From positions 32,831,069 to 32,895,068 of the forward strand of contig OY986436.1 in the NCBI GenBank assembly GCA_963920525.1: DNA of 64,000 nt, read 5' to 3'. This document shows, in pieces, positions 36,778 through 49,058 of this stretch. Positions within the stretch are counted from its first letter, which is position 1. Each line of letters begins with the position of its first letter. Source of the DNA: Dichetophora obliterata. Its lineage: Eukaryota > Arthropoda > Insecta > Diptera > Sciomyzidae. The notes beneath the pieces were generated by a model. The model ran no database searches. It was not told the origin of the DNA and saw only the letters and a program-made list of their open reading frames with translations. The translations under genes were made by a program, and so were the position numbers.

Positions 36778-37446
36778 AAAAAAGGCACAGTTTCGATAGT
36801 ATCGTAAGTATAGACGTAGAATTCTTTGTTATATAGTAATAGAGAAAAATTCTGTTTTTTTCATTTATATTATTCAAAACTAATTAAAAACATTTCATCA
36901 TAAATAAAATAAAAATTATTCAAAAACAAATTTGTTGTTTTTGTTGCCTTCTTTAAACTTACTTGATCTAAAAAGCTCACAACTAAATTCATGTAAAAAT
37001 TTGTTTTGTTTTATAAAAAGTTTTCGTTTGATATTTTTTGTGATGAATTTGTTGTTAGTTTTTTATGTTGGTTACAACTAAATGTAATTCAAAATTACGT
37101 TTAATAAATGGAAATAAATATCAGAAAAATTTGAACTATTTATTTTTCCTGTAGTAAAGAGCATTGACATATATAATATATGTATATATCAAACGAAAAG
37201 TTTTTATAAAACAATTCAAATTTTAATATGAATTTAATTGAGAGCTTTTTAGATCAAGTAAGTTTGAAGAAGGCAACAACAACAACAAATTCGTTTTTGA
37301 ATAATTTTTATTTAAAAGATGATTTAAAAGTTTGAAAATAGTTTTGAAAAATATAAATAAAAAAACTATAATTTTTCTCTATTACTGTATAGAAAAGAAT
37401 TCTACGTCTGTACTTAAGATACTATCGAAACGGTGTCTTTTTTTAA
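36778..37446. repeat. Inverted repeat element, about 670 bp
   Basis: AGTTTCGATAGTATCGTAAG, AGACGTAGAATTCTTT and AGTAATAGAGAAAAATT on the left are inverted on the right. The inner parts (AAGCTCACAACTAAATTCAT and TTGTTGTTTTTGTTGCCTTC) also have inverse partners. Fragments of the family occur near 26140 (CTTACGATACTATCGAAACT) and 62155-62210. Confidence 0.8.
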
Positions 37447-37470
37447 ATTACAGTTGAAAGTTCTCTATAT

Positions 37471-37795
37471 GACCTTGTTATTTATTATGTTGATTTTCTT
37501 TGATTAAAATACAAATTCTAGTTGTTTGATAGTTTAAAATCGTTCATTGAGCTTTAGGTCAGGTAAGAACAATTAACTGCTCTAACTATTTAATCAAACA
37601 GATAACTAAATAATCAGCTTGTGATGTTTTCCTTTTCATATTGAAAATTTTGTTGTTGTTGTTTCTTTGGAAAAAGTCCGTTAGAGCAATTAATTGTTCT
37701 AACCTGACCTAAAGCTCAATTTTATTTGCAATTTCAACGATTTTAAAGTATCAAACAACTAGAATTTGTATTAAATCATAGAAAATCAACATTAA
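37471..37795. repeat. AAC/TTG-rich hairpin repeat, copy 3
   Basis: TACAAATTCTAGTTGTTTGA and GAGCTTTAGGTCAGGT on the left are mirrored by ACCTGACCTAAAGCTC and TCAAACAACTAGAATTTGTA on the right. This gives a hairpin of about 325 bp. Other copies are at 5870-6200, 13060-13310 and 48281-48600. Confidence 0.75.
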
Positions 37796-38419
37796 AAAAA
37801 ATGAAAGCAACTGATGAGTATTTATATATGTATGTTTTACATACATATTAATAAGAAACAACAACAACAACAAAAGCAGCACAGCAAGAAACGACATGAT
37901 TACGAACCAAACGAACACACAACAACAACAACAACCTTAAAAACAGCATAAGCAGCTACTGCAGCTAAGCAGATTGTGCATTTCTCACACGAATATATGA
38001 ATTTTTCATCTTCTTAGATTTTGCTATTTTATTAGATATTCGTTTTATTTCCAATAAAACTGATATTTTGGTATTTTTTTTTTCTTTGTACGATGAATAT
38101 TAAAGGCTGTAGGTATACCCCAAAGTGTCAAATATCACTTTGAAAAAATTCGTGAAAATGACCCCCATACAAACCGCGCGTAAGACGTAATTCTACGTCA
38201 AAATATTAAAAAAAAAAAATAAAAAAGTCGAATTTTTAAATAGCCTTTTTTATATTTTCGTAGTAATGCAGTAGCACTACATTAAGTAAAAACAAAGACA
38301 ACAATTGACCCTTAGGATTCAAAGCTATAAGCAAAAATATGTGCTGGCCTTTCGTTACAAAAAACGGAAGTGATTTTTGACTTGGATTAAAAAATTTGCA
38401 AAACTCTATTTATTGAGAA
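37796..38419. other. AAC-rich spacer
   Basis: Several AACAACAAC runs lie around 37858-37940, followed by AT-rich sequence. No gene. Confidence 0.5.
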
Positions 38420-39985
38420 ATAGGGCGTATTGAGAAATAGGGCGTATCGAAAAATAGGGCGTATCGAAAAATTTAGATCGCAATTTAAGAGGTCTCAAAA
38501 TTTGCATAAGGTGGCCAAAATCTTCCAAAAAAATATTACGAAAAATAAGGATGTCTTCCTATCCCGCAAGAACAAAGTTGTTTTTTTAAGCAAAACAGTA
38601 AAAAATCACGATCTCAAAATGCTTTTATTTTTTAAGAAAAACTAATGAATGACTTAAAGTAAAAGTTAATAAAGACTTAAACTAATAATATCCCGCCAAA
38701 AACTATGGCACTCTTCTGGTTTTCTGGTTTTCTTGGTTTTTACCACAGTGTCCTATGTGAAGGATATTCGAATATAAGGGTACACTCGAGATAGCACAGA
38801 GCCTTTAATTGTTATCTGATTATTTCGGAGACATTGATTACAGTGTCAACGTTTTCATTAAATTTGGTGAAGTAACAATTTGTATATTTTTCGCATATGT
38901 ATTTTCCTGTTTTATAGAAATGTATTCTTGAATGCAATTTTTTAACTTTTTTAAAAATATTAATGTAAGGTTTTATATCTTTAGCACCAGAAGTGGTACC
39001 AAAGATTATTTCCTTAATTTAGATTCCTAAAATATTTCTGAAAAACACCTTGTTCAAAAATATCAATTTACAGCAAGAGTTTAAGAACATGGTTTTTTTT
39101 TCCTATTTCGAATTTTTTTAAAAAAATTCCTTAAGAATTTTATTATTTCGTTAAAACACCTCGACTCAGCATTCACAAAAATGTTATACTAAAATTATGA
39201 GTTTCTGAGTTTGCCATTCAATGGCTTTCAATTGGCTTTGCAATTGTTGTTAAGAAATATTTTAGTGAAATAATAACCATACAATAGATATGATCAAAAT
39301 TGTTACATTTCATGCAAGAAGTAACTTTTTAAATATCAAAATAGGAAAAAAATCGAGGCCTTGTTCTGATGTTTTAAGAAACATACTTTTAGACAGATTT
39401 TCCTTCAGAACTATTTGCAGAATCCGAATTAAGAACATTTTCTTCGGTACCACTTGTGGTGCCCAAGATATAAAACCTTATATTCATATTTTGTAAAAGT
39501 TAAAAAATTGCATTCAAGTATACATTTCTATAAAACAGGAAAATGCATATGCAAAGAATATACAAATTATTACTTCTCCAAATTTAAGAAAAACGTTGAC
39601 ACTGTAATCAATGTCACCGAAATTGAGAGAATCAGATTACAATTAAAAGTTCTGTGCTATCTCGAGTGTACCCTTATATTCGAATATACTTCACACAGGA
39701 CACTGTGGGTAAAAACCAAGAGTGGCATCATGTTTGCCAAAATATTGTTGGGTTAAGTTTATACTAACTTTTGCTTTAAGACATATGTAGTTTTAATAAC
39801 AAAAATTAAAGCATTTTTAGATCGTGATTTTTGACTGTTTGTCTCAAAAAATAACTTTGTCCTTGCTTGAGATCATTATTTTTTTGTACAATTTTTTTTT
39901 TTGAGAGATTTTGACCACCTTATGCAACTTTTGAGACCTCTTAGAATGTGAAATTTGAAAAAAATTGTAATTTGATACTCCCTAT
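38420..39985. repeat. Very long inverted repeat, about 1.57 kb
   Basis: The arms of roughly 650-700 bp meet near 39200. Example pairs: AAGAGGTCTCAAAATTTGCA (left) with TGCAACTTTTGAGACCTCTT (right); TCGAATATAAGGGTACACTC with GAGTGTACCCTTATATTCGA; GCATATGTATTTTCCTGTTT with AAACAGGAAAATGCATATGC. Identity is high in the outer two thirds and falls toward the centre. Frames within it (for example at 39290 and 39454) look spurious. It is a candidate hairpin-RNA locus or a foldback element. Confidence 0.8.
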
Positions 39986-40639
39986 TAAGCAAGTCTCTTT
40001 GTATCACAAGTTTATTTTCCAAGTGATCAAATTTAACAATCTTTTCTGGTATTTTTTTATTAGACTTTTTGATCTGGTGTTACGTTACTTAAATTGCCAT
40101 TTTAGTTTAATTGGTAAAATTAAATTAAGTTTTCTTGCATCCCTCATTTTTTCATTACCTTTAGCCAATGTATTTCATTTTTACTACAGCAAAAAACTTT
40201 ACGGAACAATTACAAAAAATTGACGAAATAGAAAAACTACATTTGTAAAACAGTTCAGACGATTTGATTATTATGGTAAAGAAATTTAAGTGTAAATTGC
40301 TTTAGTTAATAAAATTAAAATGTTTGTCTAAGATAATATCATAAAATAATACGTTTTTAATAAGTTTTAATATTTTGGTCACGGTAGACTCCGTTATACA
40401 CGGTAGTCTGTGGAAATGCCTATATATTTGGACATTTCCAGCATGTCGGACATTTCATTCGGACGCTTCTTTTAAACATTTTTTCACTCTCCGGAAATAT
40501 CTATCCTATTTGTTTTCAGCAACAGGATATCTATAATTAGGTATTATCTATAATTTAATTTTTTTATATATGAAAGTTATATTACTGTACGAAACTAAAT
40601 AAAATAACCAACGTACCTTTATATAATTAATTCAATTAA
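39986..40639. repeat. Dispersed repeat, copy 2 (uninterrupted)
   Basis: About 40140-40440 matches the two parts at 31400-31660 and 32716-32780, without the LINE insertion found there. The rest is spacer. Confidence 0.6.
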
Positions 40640-43390
40640 GGGTCCATCCTAATCCCTTTACGTGTGTGCTTCATATATTCCTCCTAGAAGCTCACTAGAA
40701 CTCTATAAAGCACACGTTGATAATATTTCCTCACTGTCTGCAAATTTTCGGAATGATGGTGTTCAGCTTCTTCTATTGGGTGATTTTAATTTACCGACAA
40801 TTTCCTGGGATTTACAGTCGGATGGTTCCTATCTTATTCCATCAAATGTTACGTGTGATGCGGAGATGTATCTAGTTGATCACCTATCAAGCTGTCGACT
40901 TATACAGATAAATTATTGTTTGAATTTAATGAATAGATTATTTGATTTAGTTTTTATTTCTAAATAACAATATGAATTATAATGTGACAGAATCTTCATT
41001 TCCAATATCGACAGCGAGTTACCATCATATTCCTTTAAATATTAAAGTTGTTTTTTATAAATATCTCAACTAAGTTGATAAACAATGTAAATATTATTAA
41101 TTTAAACTACAAAGCATGTAATTTCGAAATCTTGAATTTGATTTTTGGTAGTATTGACTGGAATTATGAGTTTAAAAATTTTAATACCGTGTCATGCTTT
41201 AATATCTTTAAAAATCTTATCTCCTCAGTTTGTAAAGTACATATTCCTTAGGTTAAACCACGGGTTAGTAAAGTACCGTGGTATACACGAGGTCAAAAAA
41301 TTTTAAAAAAACCGTCGGAACAAATTTTATAAGAAATTCTTATTAACTAATGAAAACTCGTTTTTTCTTAAATATAGGCATTATATGAGGGAGTTTAACT
41401 TTTTAGTTTGTGAAGTACATATTCCTTCGGTTAAACCACGGGTTAGTAAAGTACCGTGGTATACACGAGGTCAAAAAATTTTAAAAAAAACTTCGGAACA
41501 AATTTCATAAAAAATTCTTATTAACTAATGAAAACTCGTTTTTTCTTAAATATAGGCATTATATGAGGGAGTTTAACTTTTTAGACAAATTCCTATACAG
41601 GCAATATATTTCTAAATTTGAAATATATATTTCTAATATTAAATCAAACCCAAAAGCTTTTTGGCATTTTATTAAATCCAAAAGGGGGTCCTCGTATATT
41701 CCATCAAGTATGTATTTAAATGATTTGTATTCAAATGAACCGTGTAGTATTGCAAACTTGTTCGCTGAGTTTTTTCAATCCAATTATGAGAAGAGTAATA
41801 ATAATAACCTCGATTGTGCTGAGAATATACATCCGGTTTTTTACTTTGGATCTTTGTCTTTGTTTATTGATGATGTTTTAAAGGGAATTCTGAGTCTGAA
41901 ACCTTAATCTAGAATGGATGTTGATGGTCTTTGCTCTATTTTTTTTAAAAACTGTGCTCAAACCTTAGCTTATCCATTAACTTTTATTTTTAACAGTTCT
42001 CTCTGTTGTAGTGTTTTCATTGATGATTGGAAGTTATCTTTTATTACTTCAATCCATAAATCTGGATCTAAAAACAATGTAGCTAACAATAGACCAATTT
42101 CTAAGCTAACAACTATTTCGAAGCTTTTTGAGTATATAGTTAAAGAGAAATTGTTTTTTACAGTTAAGAATATTATCTCTCCTTACCAGCATGAATTTGT
42201 ACCCGGTCGCTCTACAAATCTATGACAAATCTATGACAAATCTTGTTTTGTTTTCTGAATACTGCATATCAGCATTTACTCAGAGATGTCAGGTTGATGT
42301 CATTTTTACTGATTTTTCCAAAGCTTTTGATAAAGTTTGTCATTTTCTGTTAATCAAAAAGCTTAAAAATTTGGGTTTTCACTCTATTTTCTTATGCTGG
42401 CTGGAGTCGTATTTATCAAACAGGCAATGTTTAGTTGCATTTGATAATGTTAAATCCTTTTCTTATTTAGCAACTTCAGGTGTTCCTCAAGGAAGTGTCT
42501 TGGGACCTCTACTTTATATTTTGTTTATTAATGACATAACATTAATTTTTTTCTTTTTGCAAATTTTTGCTCTATGCTGATGATCTCAAGATCTTCCTAA
42601 AAATAGGCAATTTAAATGACACTGAACTTTTACAGAGTGAAGTTGATAGCCTCTTTATGTGGTATATTTTAAAATCTTAATAAATGTTATTCAATTAATT
42701 TCTCAAAATCTAGTTCTTCCCGTCCGCCCGCTTATAATATCGCCGATATTCCTTTGACTTCCGTCCAACAATTTAAGGACCTAGGTGTCGTTTTTGATTA
42801 TAAGTTTACGTTTACTTCTCATCTTAATTACATTATTCCTAAAGCTTATTCTATGCTAGCTTTTAAAAGACGAAATAGTGCATGTTTTTCTGATCCGTAC
42901 ACTTTGAAAGTCTTGTTTAACTCCCTTGTACGTTCTAGATTGGAATATGCTGCTATTATCTGGAACCCGTATTACGAGTCTCATAAGTTGAGGATTGAAA
43001 AGGTTCAGAAATCGTTTACAAGGTTTGCCTTGCGCTCTTTCAATATTAATGTTGTACCTCCTTCACATAAAACGAGATGCCTATTAACAGGTCTCAAAAC
43101 TTTGGAGAGTAGAAGAAGCATAAAATCTTTGCTATTTGTTTTTGATATCATAAATGGTTTGGTTGATTGCCCTTCACTATTGGAAATGATAGATTTTAAT
43201 ATTCCAGCAAGAATGCTTAGAAATTCTGATCCTTTTTACTCGCAAATTTACCATTCTAACTTTGCTATAAATGCGCCTAATAACCGTGTTCTGCGTTTGT
43301 TTAATTCTATTAATTCTAGTTGTAATCTTGATTTTACTGTTTCTAAGATTCAAATAAGATCTATTTTAAACACAATATTTTGAACTATTT
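40640..43390 (+). pseudogene. Jockey-like LINE, longest copy
   Basis: Endonuclease C-terminal part at 40662-40967 (CASYIPPRSSLELY, LLLLGDFNLPTISWD). A linker follows, with a 178-bp tandem duplication at 41227-41582. The reverse transcriptase is in pieces: 41914-42225 (DWKLSFITSIHKSG, FVPGRSTNL) and 42191-42580 (VDVIFTDFSKAFDKV, SGVPQGSVLGPLLYILFIND). YADDLKIF comes in a shifted frame near 42575. The C terminus is 42754-43383 (QFKDLGVVFDYKFTF, NIPARMLRN). At least four frame breaks make it inactive. It is in the same family as 31661-32715. Confidence 0.9.
41227..41582 (+). repeat. 178-bp tandem duplication inside the LINE
   Basis: AGTTTGTAAAGTACATATTCC at 41227 recurs as AGTTTGTGAAGTACATATTCC at 41405. 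The copies are nearly identical through CACGGGTTAGTAAAGTACCG, TGAAAACTCG and GGCATTATATGAGGGAG. It is a local duplication after or during insertion. Confidence 0.9.
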
Positions 43391-44089
43391 TTACTATGTT
43401 TAATGCTTTATATTTAACTAGTCTGTAAGAAAATTTATTCATAGACTAAACTGAAGATTAATAAAAAATTATTTATATCGGCTCTGCATAAAAAACACAC
43501 AAAAAAGCATATGAAAATCAATAAAGTCCTTGTGTGCTTGAGTTTATATTAATATTTTATTGACAAAAACGCATAATCGAAGATCTTGCTTTACTTTTAC
43601 GACCATCCTTCTATTCAAAAATTTCCTATTTCTTACTTTTCCACGAAAAATCTGAAGAACTTCGTTTTTTTTAAACCTTACCATACAATTAAGATTGGCT
43701 GAAAAGGATTAAGGCATTTTTTATGTGTACGAATCATTCTGAGAGCAAAAATTGTTAAATCAAAATTTTTGTTAAAAATCAGGACAAAATTTTTTTAAAT
43801 TTTTTTGTTCGTACTGCTTAAGAATAAAACATTTTTGACCAAAACTATCAAATCAAATAAACATAAAGTATTTGTATAATACCGGGATCCAACCCGTAAA
43901 GTTCTAGAAATGCCTTAATAGTTTTAACCCAATTTACTTACTAACAAATAGGTAAAGCTGATACCAACACCTCTTCATTATCTTGTATATAAAAAACATT
44001 TTTGTGTTTATCCAAGCATTTAATGAAATGTGATATATACGCAACACTGTCATAAAAGATACGAATAATAATCCATGACAATATAACTA
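43391..44089. other. Intergenic spacer upstream of gene B
   Basis: No gene is seen. It may hold distal control sequence of gene B. Confidence 0.5.
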
Positions 44090-44201
44090 ACACTATCTTA
44101 AATATTTATGCCGCCTTTAAATAGCGGTGCCACAAATTTTTCTGAACATATTTAAGCAATCAGTTGTGTGATAGTTAAGTGAAATTTCTTTGTGCAGCAA
44201 A
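44090..44201 (+). promoter_or_regulatory. Gene B core promoter and 5' leader
   Basis: ACTAACACTATCTTAAAT, CCTTTAAATAGCGGTG and TGAACATATTTAAGCAAT are shared with gene A in the same order and nearly the same spacing. TTTAAATA at 44116-44123 is a TATA candidate. TCAGTT at 44160 resembles an insect initiator, although it is about 46 bp from the TATA, a little far. CTATCT is a GATA-factor consensus on the opposite strand. Confidence 0.6.
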
Positions 44202-44266
44202 ATGAAGCTGAGTTTTTTCCTTTTGGCCATAGTGCTTGTACAAGTCCTCGAACCAGTACCAGCTAA
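44202..44266 (+). CDS. Gene B exon 1: signal peptide
   Basis: The exon encodes MKLSFFLLAIVLVQV then LEPVPA, 21 codons plus the two bases AA, and is followed by the donor GTATGT. It is a hydrophobic signal peptide with a VPA cleavage context. The next residue, Asn, is formed across the junction (AA|T). It matches gene A exon 1 in sequence, length, leader and intron phase. The only fitting downstream exon on the same strand is 60430-61474, 16.2 kb away. Confidence 0.8.
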
Positions 44267-44639
44267 GTATGTTTTTTATTGAGTAATTCTCAATTATTTA
44301 ACTCCTTTTACATTTTTTAAGTACTTTTTAAGTTCCTTATTAAATTTAATATTAGAATTCAGTAATATTTAATAAGTTTTAGCTCAGACAGAGCCTGGTG
44401 TGAAGAACATTTATATATCTTAGATTAATATTTTTTTTAAAACATTTTTGATAATTAAAATATGCAAGTGCCAATATTTGTATACCCCAAAATATACTGC
44501 GTAAGGGGCATATTAACTTTGTCACTCTGTTTATAACGCCGAAATGGAGGCATGACAGGTATAGTAAAGTTTATTTTTCACAGGCATCGAATTAGCCATG
44601 TCCGTCTGTGTTCACGATAACAGCCGTAATTTTAGAACT

Positions 44640-47475
44640 ATCGTAACGAAAACTAACTGAGGACCAGATAGATCATTTCTGTATAAACAGACTGTGGAGA
44701 AGGTGCCTCCTAGACTCAAGAGTAAAACGCAGTGCCAACATAAGGTCGAACCACCACCTCCGCCACCACCCAAAAATTCGACTAAGGTTAGCAGCTGAAC
44801 AAAAGCCGAAGGAGAAAAGAAACAAAAAATTCGACTTCGGAAAATTAAACTCGAAAGAGGTCCTCTGAAGAACTGCAGCATTCCCACTTTGAGGGAGTGG
44901 AGACGATCTGGTCTCCACGAAATCAAAACTGCTTTCATAAACGCTGGTGAAAAAGTGCTGGGTCATCGCCCAACCTGTAAAAAACAATGGATGAGCGAAG
45001 AGAGTTGGCTTCTAATAGAGAAAAGTAGAAAAGCCAAACACAACCGCGACAATGCTTTGACGAGGACACGAAAGAGTGAAACAGTGAGCGCTTACAACGA
45101 TTACATCAAACAAGTCCATGTGTCATGCAAACACGACAAGTGGCTTCGGTACGAACGCCAGGCACTTAGCGCAGAATCAGCAGCTGAATCCAAGGACCCG
45201 AGGCTTCTTTATGAAATCACACGTGAAATCGCTGGTAAAAAGCCCAGTTCAACTCTTGCAATCAAAGACAAAAATGGTAACCTCTTTACGTCCACCGAGG
45301 ATTCAAGGATTCAACCTCTGGTCCACTACAACGATTCAAGGAACACTTCACCGAGATACTAAACAATACCGACGTTCCTATACGCCAGCATCCGGAAACT
45401 AGCACTCCGATCTCGCTTTTTGGCAGTCGCAGCCACACGTTGATGTCACGAGTATCGGACATTCCATAAATCATTAAAGCGATAGGCACTCTGAAGAATA
45501 GCAAATCAGCCGGCCTCGACAGCATCACAGCGGAACTTATGAAATAGTGCCCTTCAACAACATAGCGTATGCTGCAACCACTATTTGCAAGCATTTGGGA
45601 AACCAAAAGGCTACCCAAGGACTGGCTAGAGGGCCTCCTTGTGACAATACCTAAAAAAGGTGACCTCAGCCAATGCCGCAATTACAGAGGCATCATACTG
45701 CTCTCAACTCCATCAAAGGTGTTAACAAGAGTCCTCCGAAGCCGCATTAATGAAAAACTTGACTCTGCAATACGAAAACAACAAGCTGGTTTCCGGCCCA
45801 ACCGTTCATGTGTGGACCAGATAAACACACTGCGAATCATTATTGAACAATCTGTGGAGTGGCGCACAGCACTGCATCTTATATTCGTTGACTACACCAC
45901 TGTTTTCGACAGCATTAGAAAAGACTGCATCTGGGATGCCCTTAAAAAATGAGGTATCTCCCCAAAAATCTTCCGTCTGATAAAAACTCAATACGATAAG
46001 TTCACATGTAGGATATTTCACAAAGGCGCAATATCAGCGACCCTCGATACCGTTTCTGGCGTGCCACAAGGATGCCTCATGTCCCCGATCCTATTTTTGA
46101 TTTTTGTTGACGACACGCTCACAAAAGCTCTTGACCTGTGTTACCAACTCCCAAAAATATTTATCCCTTTAGTCAAAAACACCTAAAATCGCTTCAATTA
46201 CTTGGAAATCCCCCAAAACCAAAAAAGATCAAGTAACATTTTGTTCTATTCTTTAATTATAAATGATTTAATATTTACAAAAAAATAGGTTTCTATTCAA
46301 AACAAGGTAAACGCGATTTTGAATTTTTGTTGTAAAAATCAAACACTTTAGGTGTCAAACCATACAAAATCAGCTTTTCTGTCTCTTTCACTCATTCACA
46401 AGTTTGACAGCTTTAGCAAAATATTTAGACGTAACGTTTACCTTGTTTTCTTACACCGTGGTAACAAGCAGGGAATGAAAATGGGAAAAAATGCATAGCA
46501 AAATCAGAGTAAATTCAAAAACTTCGTAGTAAATTGCATTATCCAATGCATAATTTATCAATAAGTCTCTAAAAAAACCTCCTAAAAAATGCCATTTCAC
46601 TTTCCCCCTCCCTAAATTTAGGGGAAAACCCCTAAGTGGGGAACACTGCTCTTGACCAATCCAACCGCGGCATTAGATGGACCTTCCACCAACCACCTAG
46701 AGGACATGAACTATGCTGATGGCATATGTCTGATCTCAACAAAAGTGTCCGATATGCAAGACAAAGTCAACGACCTGGTCGACGAATCTCTTGCTGCCGG
46801 CCTCAAGCTTAATGTTACGAAAACTAAAGCTCTCAAAGTCAATGCCAGCAATGTCAATAGTAACTACATGGCAGGGAATACGGTTATCGAAAATGTTGAA
46901 TCTTTGCGGATCTGGGAAGTATTATATCAACAGATGGAGGCGCCTCTGACGACGTCCGCTGCAGAATAGCTAAAGCTCACCCAGCCTTTTCTCGACTCAA
47001 TAAGGTCTGGAATTTGTCACCCATTTTCAGACACACAAAGATCTGACTGTTTCACTCAAACATCAAATAAGTCTTGCTGTACGGCTGCGAAACTTGGCTG
47101 ATATAAGACAGCCTAGTCAATATGTTGGAAGTTATCGTCAACAAATGCCTCGACGGATCCTTAGAATATGGTGGCCGAATACCATTCGCAACTCCGAACT
47201 ATATTCCTCCGACGAGGAAACTTGTGAAAGAAAATGGAGTTGGATAGAATACATCCTCCGTAAGCAGCTTAACCAGATCTGCAGGCAAGCTCTTGAGTGG
47301 AACCTGGAAAAAGAGTTCTCAAGGCTCACCTGGAAGCTTTCCCTGGAAAAAGAATTTGAGTCAACAGGGAAATCATTAAGTGAAATAATAATTATAGCGA
47401 AAGACCGTAGTGATAGAAAAGCTTTACCACGGCCTTATGCCCCACAAGGAGCTAAAAGTATTAAGAAGTAGCGAA
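44640..47475 (+). pseudogene. RTE-like LINE, broken and interrupted by a hAT element
   Basis: The linker region at 44889-45362 (REWRRSGLHEIKTAFINA, KKQWMSEESWLLIEKSRKAK) resembles RTE-type LINEs. The reverse transcriptase at 45569-45952 has PKDWLEGLLVTIPKKGD, CRNYRGIILLS, QAGFRPNRSCVDQI and FVDYTTVFDSI. SGVPQGCLMSPILFLIFVDD lies around 46060-46115. A 513-bp hAT follows, and then MNYADGICLIS, where the catalytic YADD is YADG. The C-terminal part reaches 47471 in several frames. A Pro run (PPPPPPP) near 44750 looks like a local expansion. It is inactive. Confidence 0.85.
46136..46648. mobile_element. hAT-type MITE inserted in the RTE LINE
   Basis: The perfect 8-bp duplication CTCTTGAC flanks it (46128-46135 and 46649-46656). 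The ends CTGTGTTACC and the inverse of CAGTGTTCCC are imperfect hAT-type repeats. Removing it rejoins the reverse transcriptase, so it is younger than the LINE. Non-coding. Confidence 0.88.
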
Positions 47476-48280
47476 ATTCAATTAATAAGTATTTAAAAAA
47501 TAGAGATCAAGTTCGAAAATGAGCAAAATCGCATGAAAACCAGGCCTACGTCCCATAAAAAGTTTTTTTTTATGAAAACGGTTAAATCTCCTTGAATTCC
47601 AACAAATATGAGTACAATGGCTTAAAATTTTGCAGATACGATATAATTTAAAAATGCATTCGATGTCTAAAATTTGGTGCAAAAAAACTTAAAAATCCAG
47701 CCGCCTCCCAAAGAAAGTGACGTTATTATAACATTAAAACCTTCGTAAGCTCCAAAAACATCTAATGTTTAAACTTGATATTTAACACAAAAGTTTTGAC
47801 AGTTAATATGTGCTCTTTCTAACTATTTAAAATTTGAAATATTTGGACCCAAGAACGACCAATAAAAGTGACGTCGTCAAAAAAATCAAATAATCAAGTC
47901 CTCGAATATATCAAAATACGGTGTTTGGGTGTACTTTAACTACGGTTCAGTCGAAAGATAGTTTCATACTAGTTTTTTTACATTTTTTTACTTTTCTCTA
48001 CATTCATTTTTACAGCATTATTGTTGGATAATTGATATGGAACTATAGTGTTTTCAGTCTGAGTTCCTTTATTCTAAAAAATTTTGCAAATTAAATATTT
48101 GAGAACACTTATACTATTATTCAAGATTGAAGGTAACATTTTTTGTTCCAGGTAAACTTCAAAACTACTGGGCCAATTTTTAGGACAAAAGTTTTAGAAT
48201 TTCATATTTGTGCAACAGAATTATTTTTTGGGGTATTTTCCTTTGAAAATTTTAATAATATTAAAGTTTTTTCTAAATGA
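47476..48280. other. Intronic spacer
   Basis: No recognisable features. Confidence 0.5.
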
Positions 48281-48600
48281 CCTTGTTATTTGTTATGTTG
48301 ACTTTATATGATTTAAACACAAATTTTAAATATTTGATAGTACAAGTTAAATACAAGTTAAATACATTAGTTAAATACAAATTTTAAATATTTGATAGTA
48401 CAAATCATACTTGATTTTAAATACAAATTCTAGTTGTTTGATAGTTTAAAACCGTTTATTGAGCTTTAGGTCAAAGTTAGAACAATTAAATATTCTATCG
48501 AATCTTTCCAAAGAAATAACAACAACAACAACGTTTTTTCAATATGAAAAGGAAAAAATACTAGCACAGCACGACAAATGATGAGCCTCGGGCAAGGCAC
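48281..48600. repeat. AAC/TTG-rich dispersed repeat, copy 4
   Basis: GACCTTGTTATTTGTTATGT, AATTCTAGTTGTTTGATAGT, GAGCTTTAGGTCAAAG and an AACAACAAC run match the other copies. A short internal triplication of AAATACAAGTTAAATA-like text lies near 48345-48380. Confidence 0.65.
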
Positions 48601-49058
48601 AAAGTAAGGTACATATAAATGCAGTGCTGCGGTCCAAAATAAAATTTTAAAAAAATTAATTTAGTTTTGCATGAAAAAAATAATTTGTCTTATGGAGATT
48701 GATAAAAAAACGTCCGGAGCTACAGCCTGCTAGTATTTAATAAATGAAAATAATAACTAAATGGCTTTTAAGTAATTTTTTATTAACCTGTTGCATAGCT
48801 CTTATATTCACTTATCCTAAATGAACCGTTTTCATAATAAACTTTGTTGACAATTTATTGTTTTATATTTCAGAATATTTTACACATAGAAAATTGCTTG
48901 TTCTATTTATCCCAGTGCACAGTGTGTCTGTCCGCTGTACTGAGAGAGTGATAAAAAGTAAAAAATTCAAATACATGACAAATCTCTGCTTTGTAGCTCT
49001 TTCTCAACTAAAATAATGAGGCTACAAAGTACCGTTAAAATTTTGCTTCTTAAGATCT

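Noticed and set aside
39290..39756. ORFs inside the 1.57-kb inverted repeat
   Set aside because: There is no recognisable domain, and they are not kept open in the opposite arm.
44612..44987. Gly-rich minus-strand ORFs
   Set aside because: They are antisense to the Pro run and linker of the RTE-like LINE.
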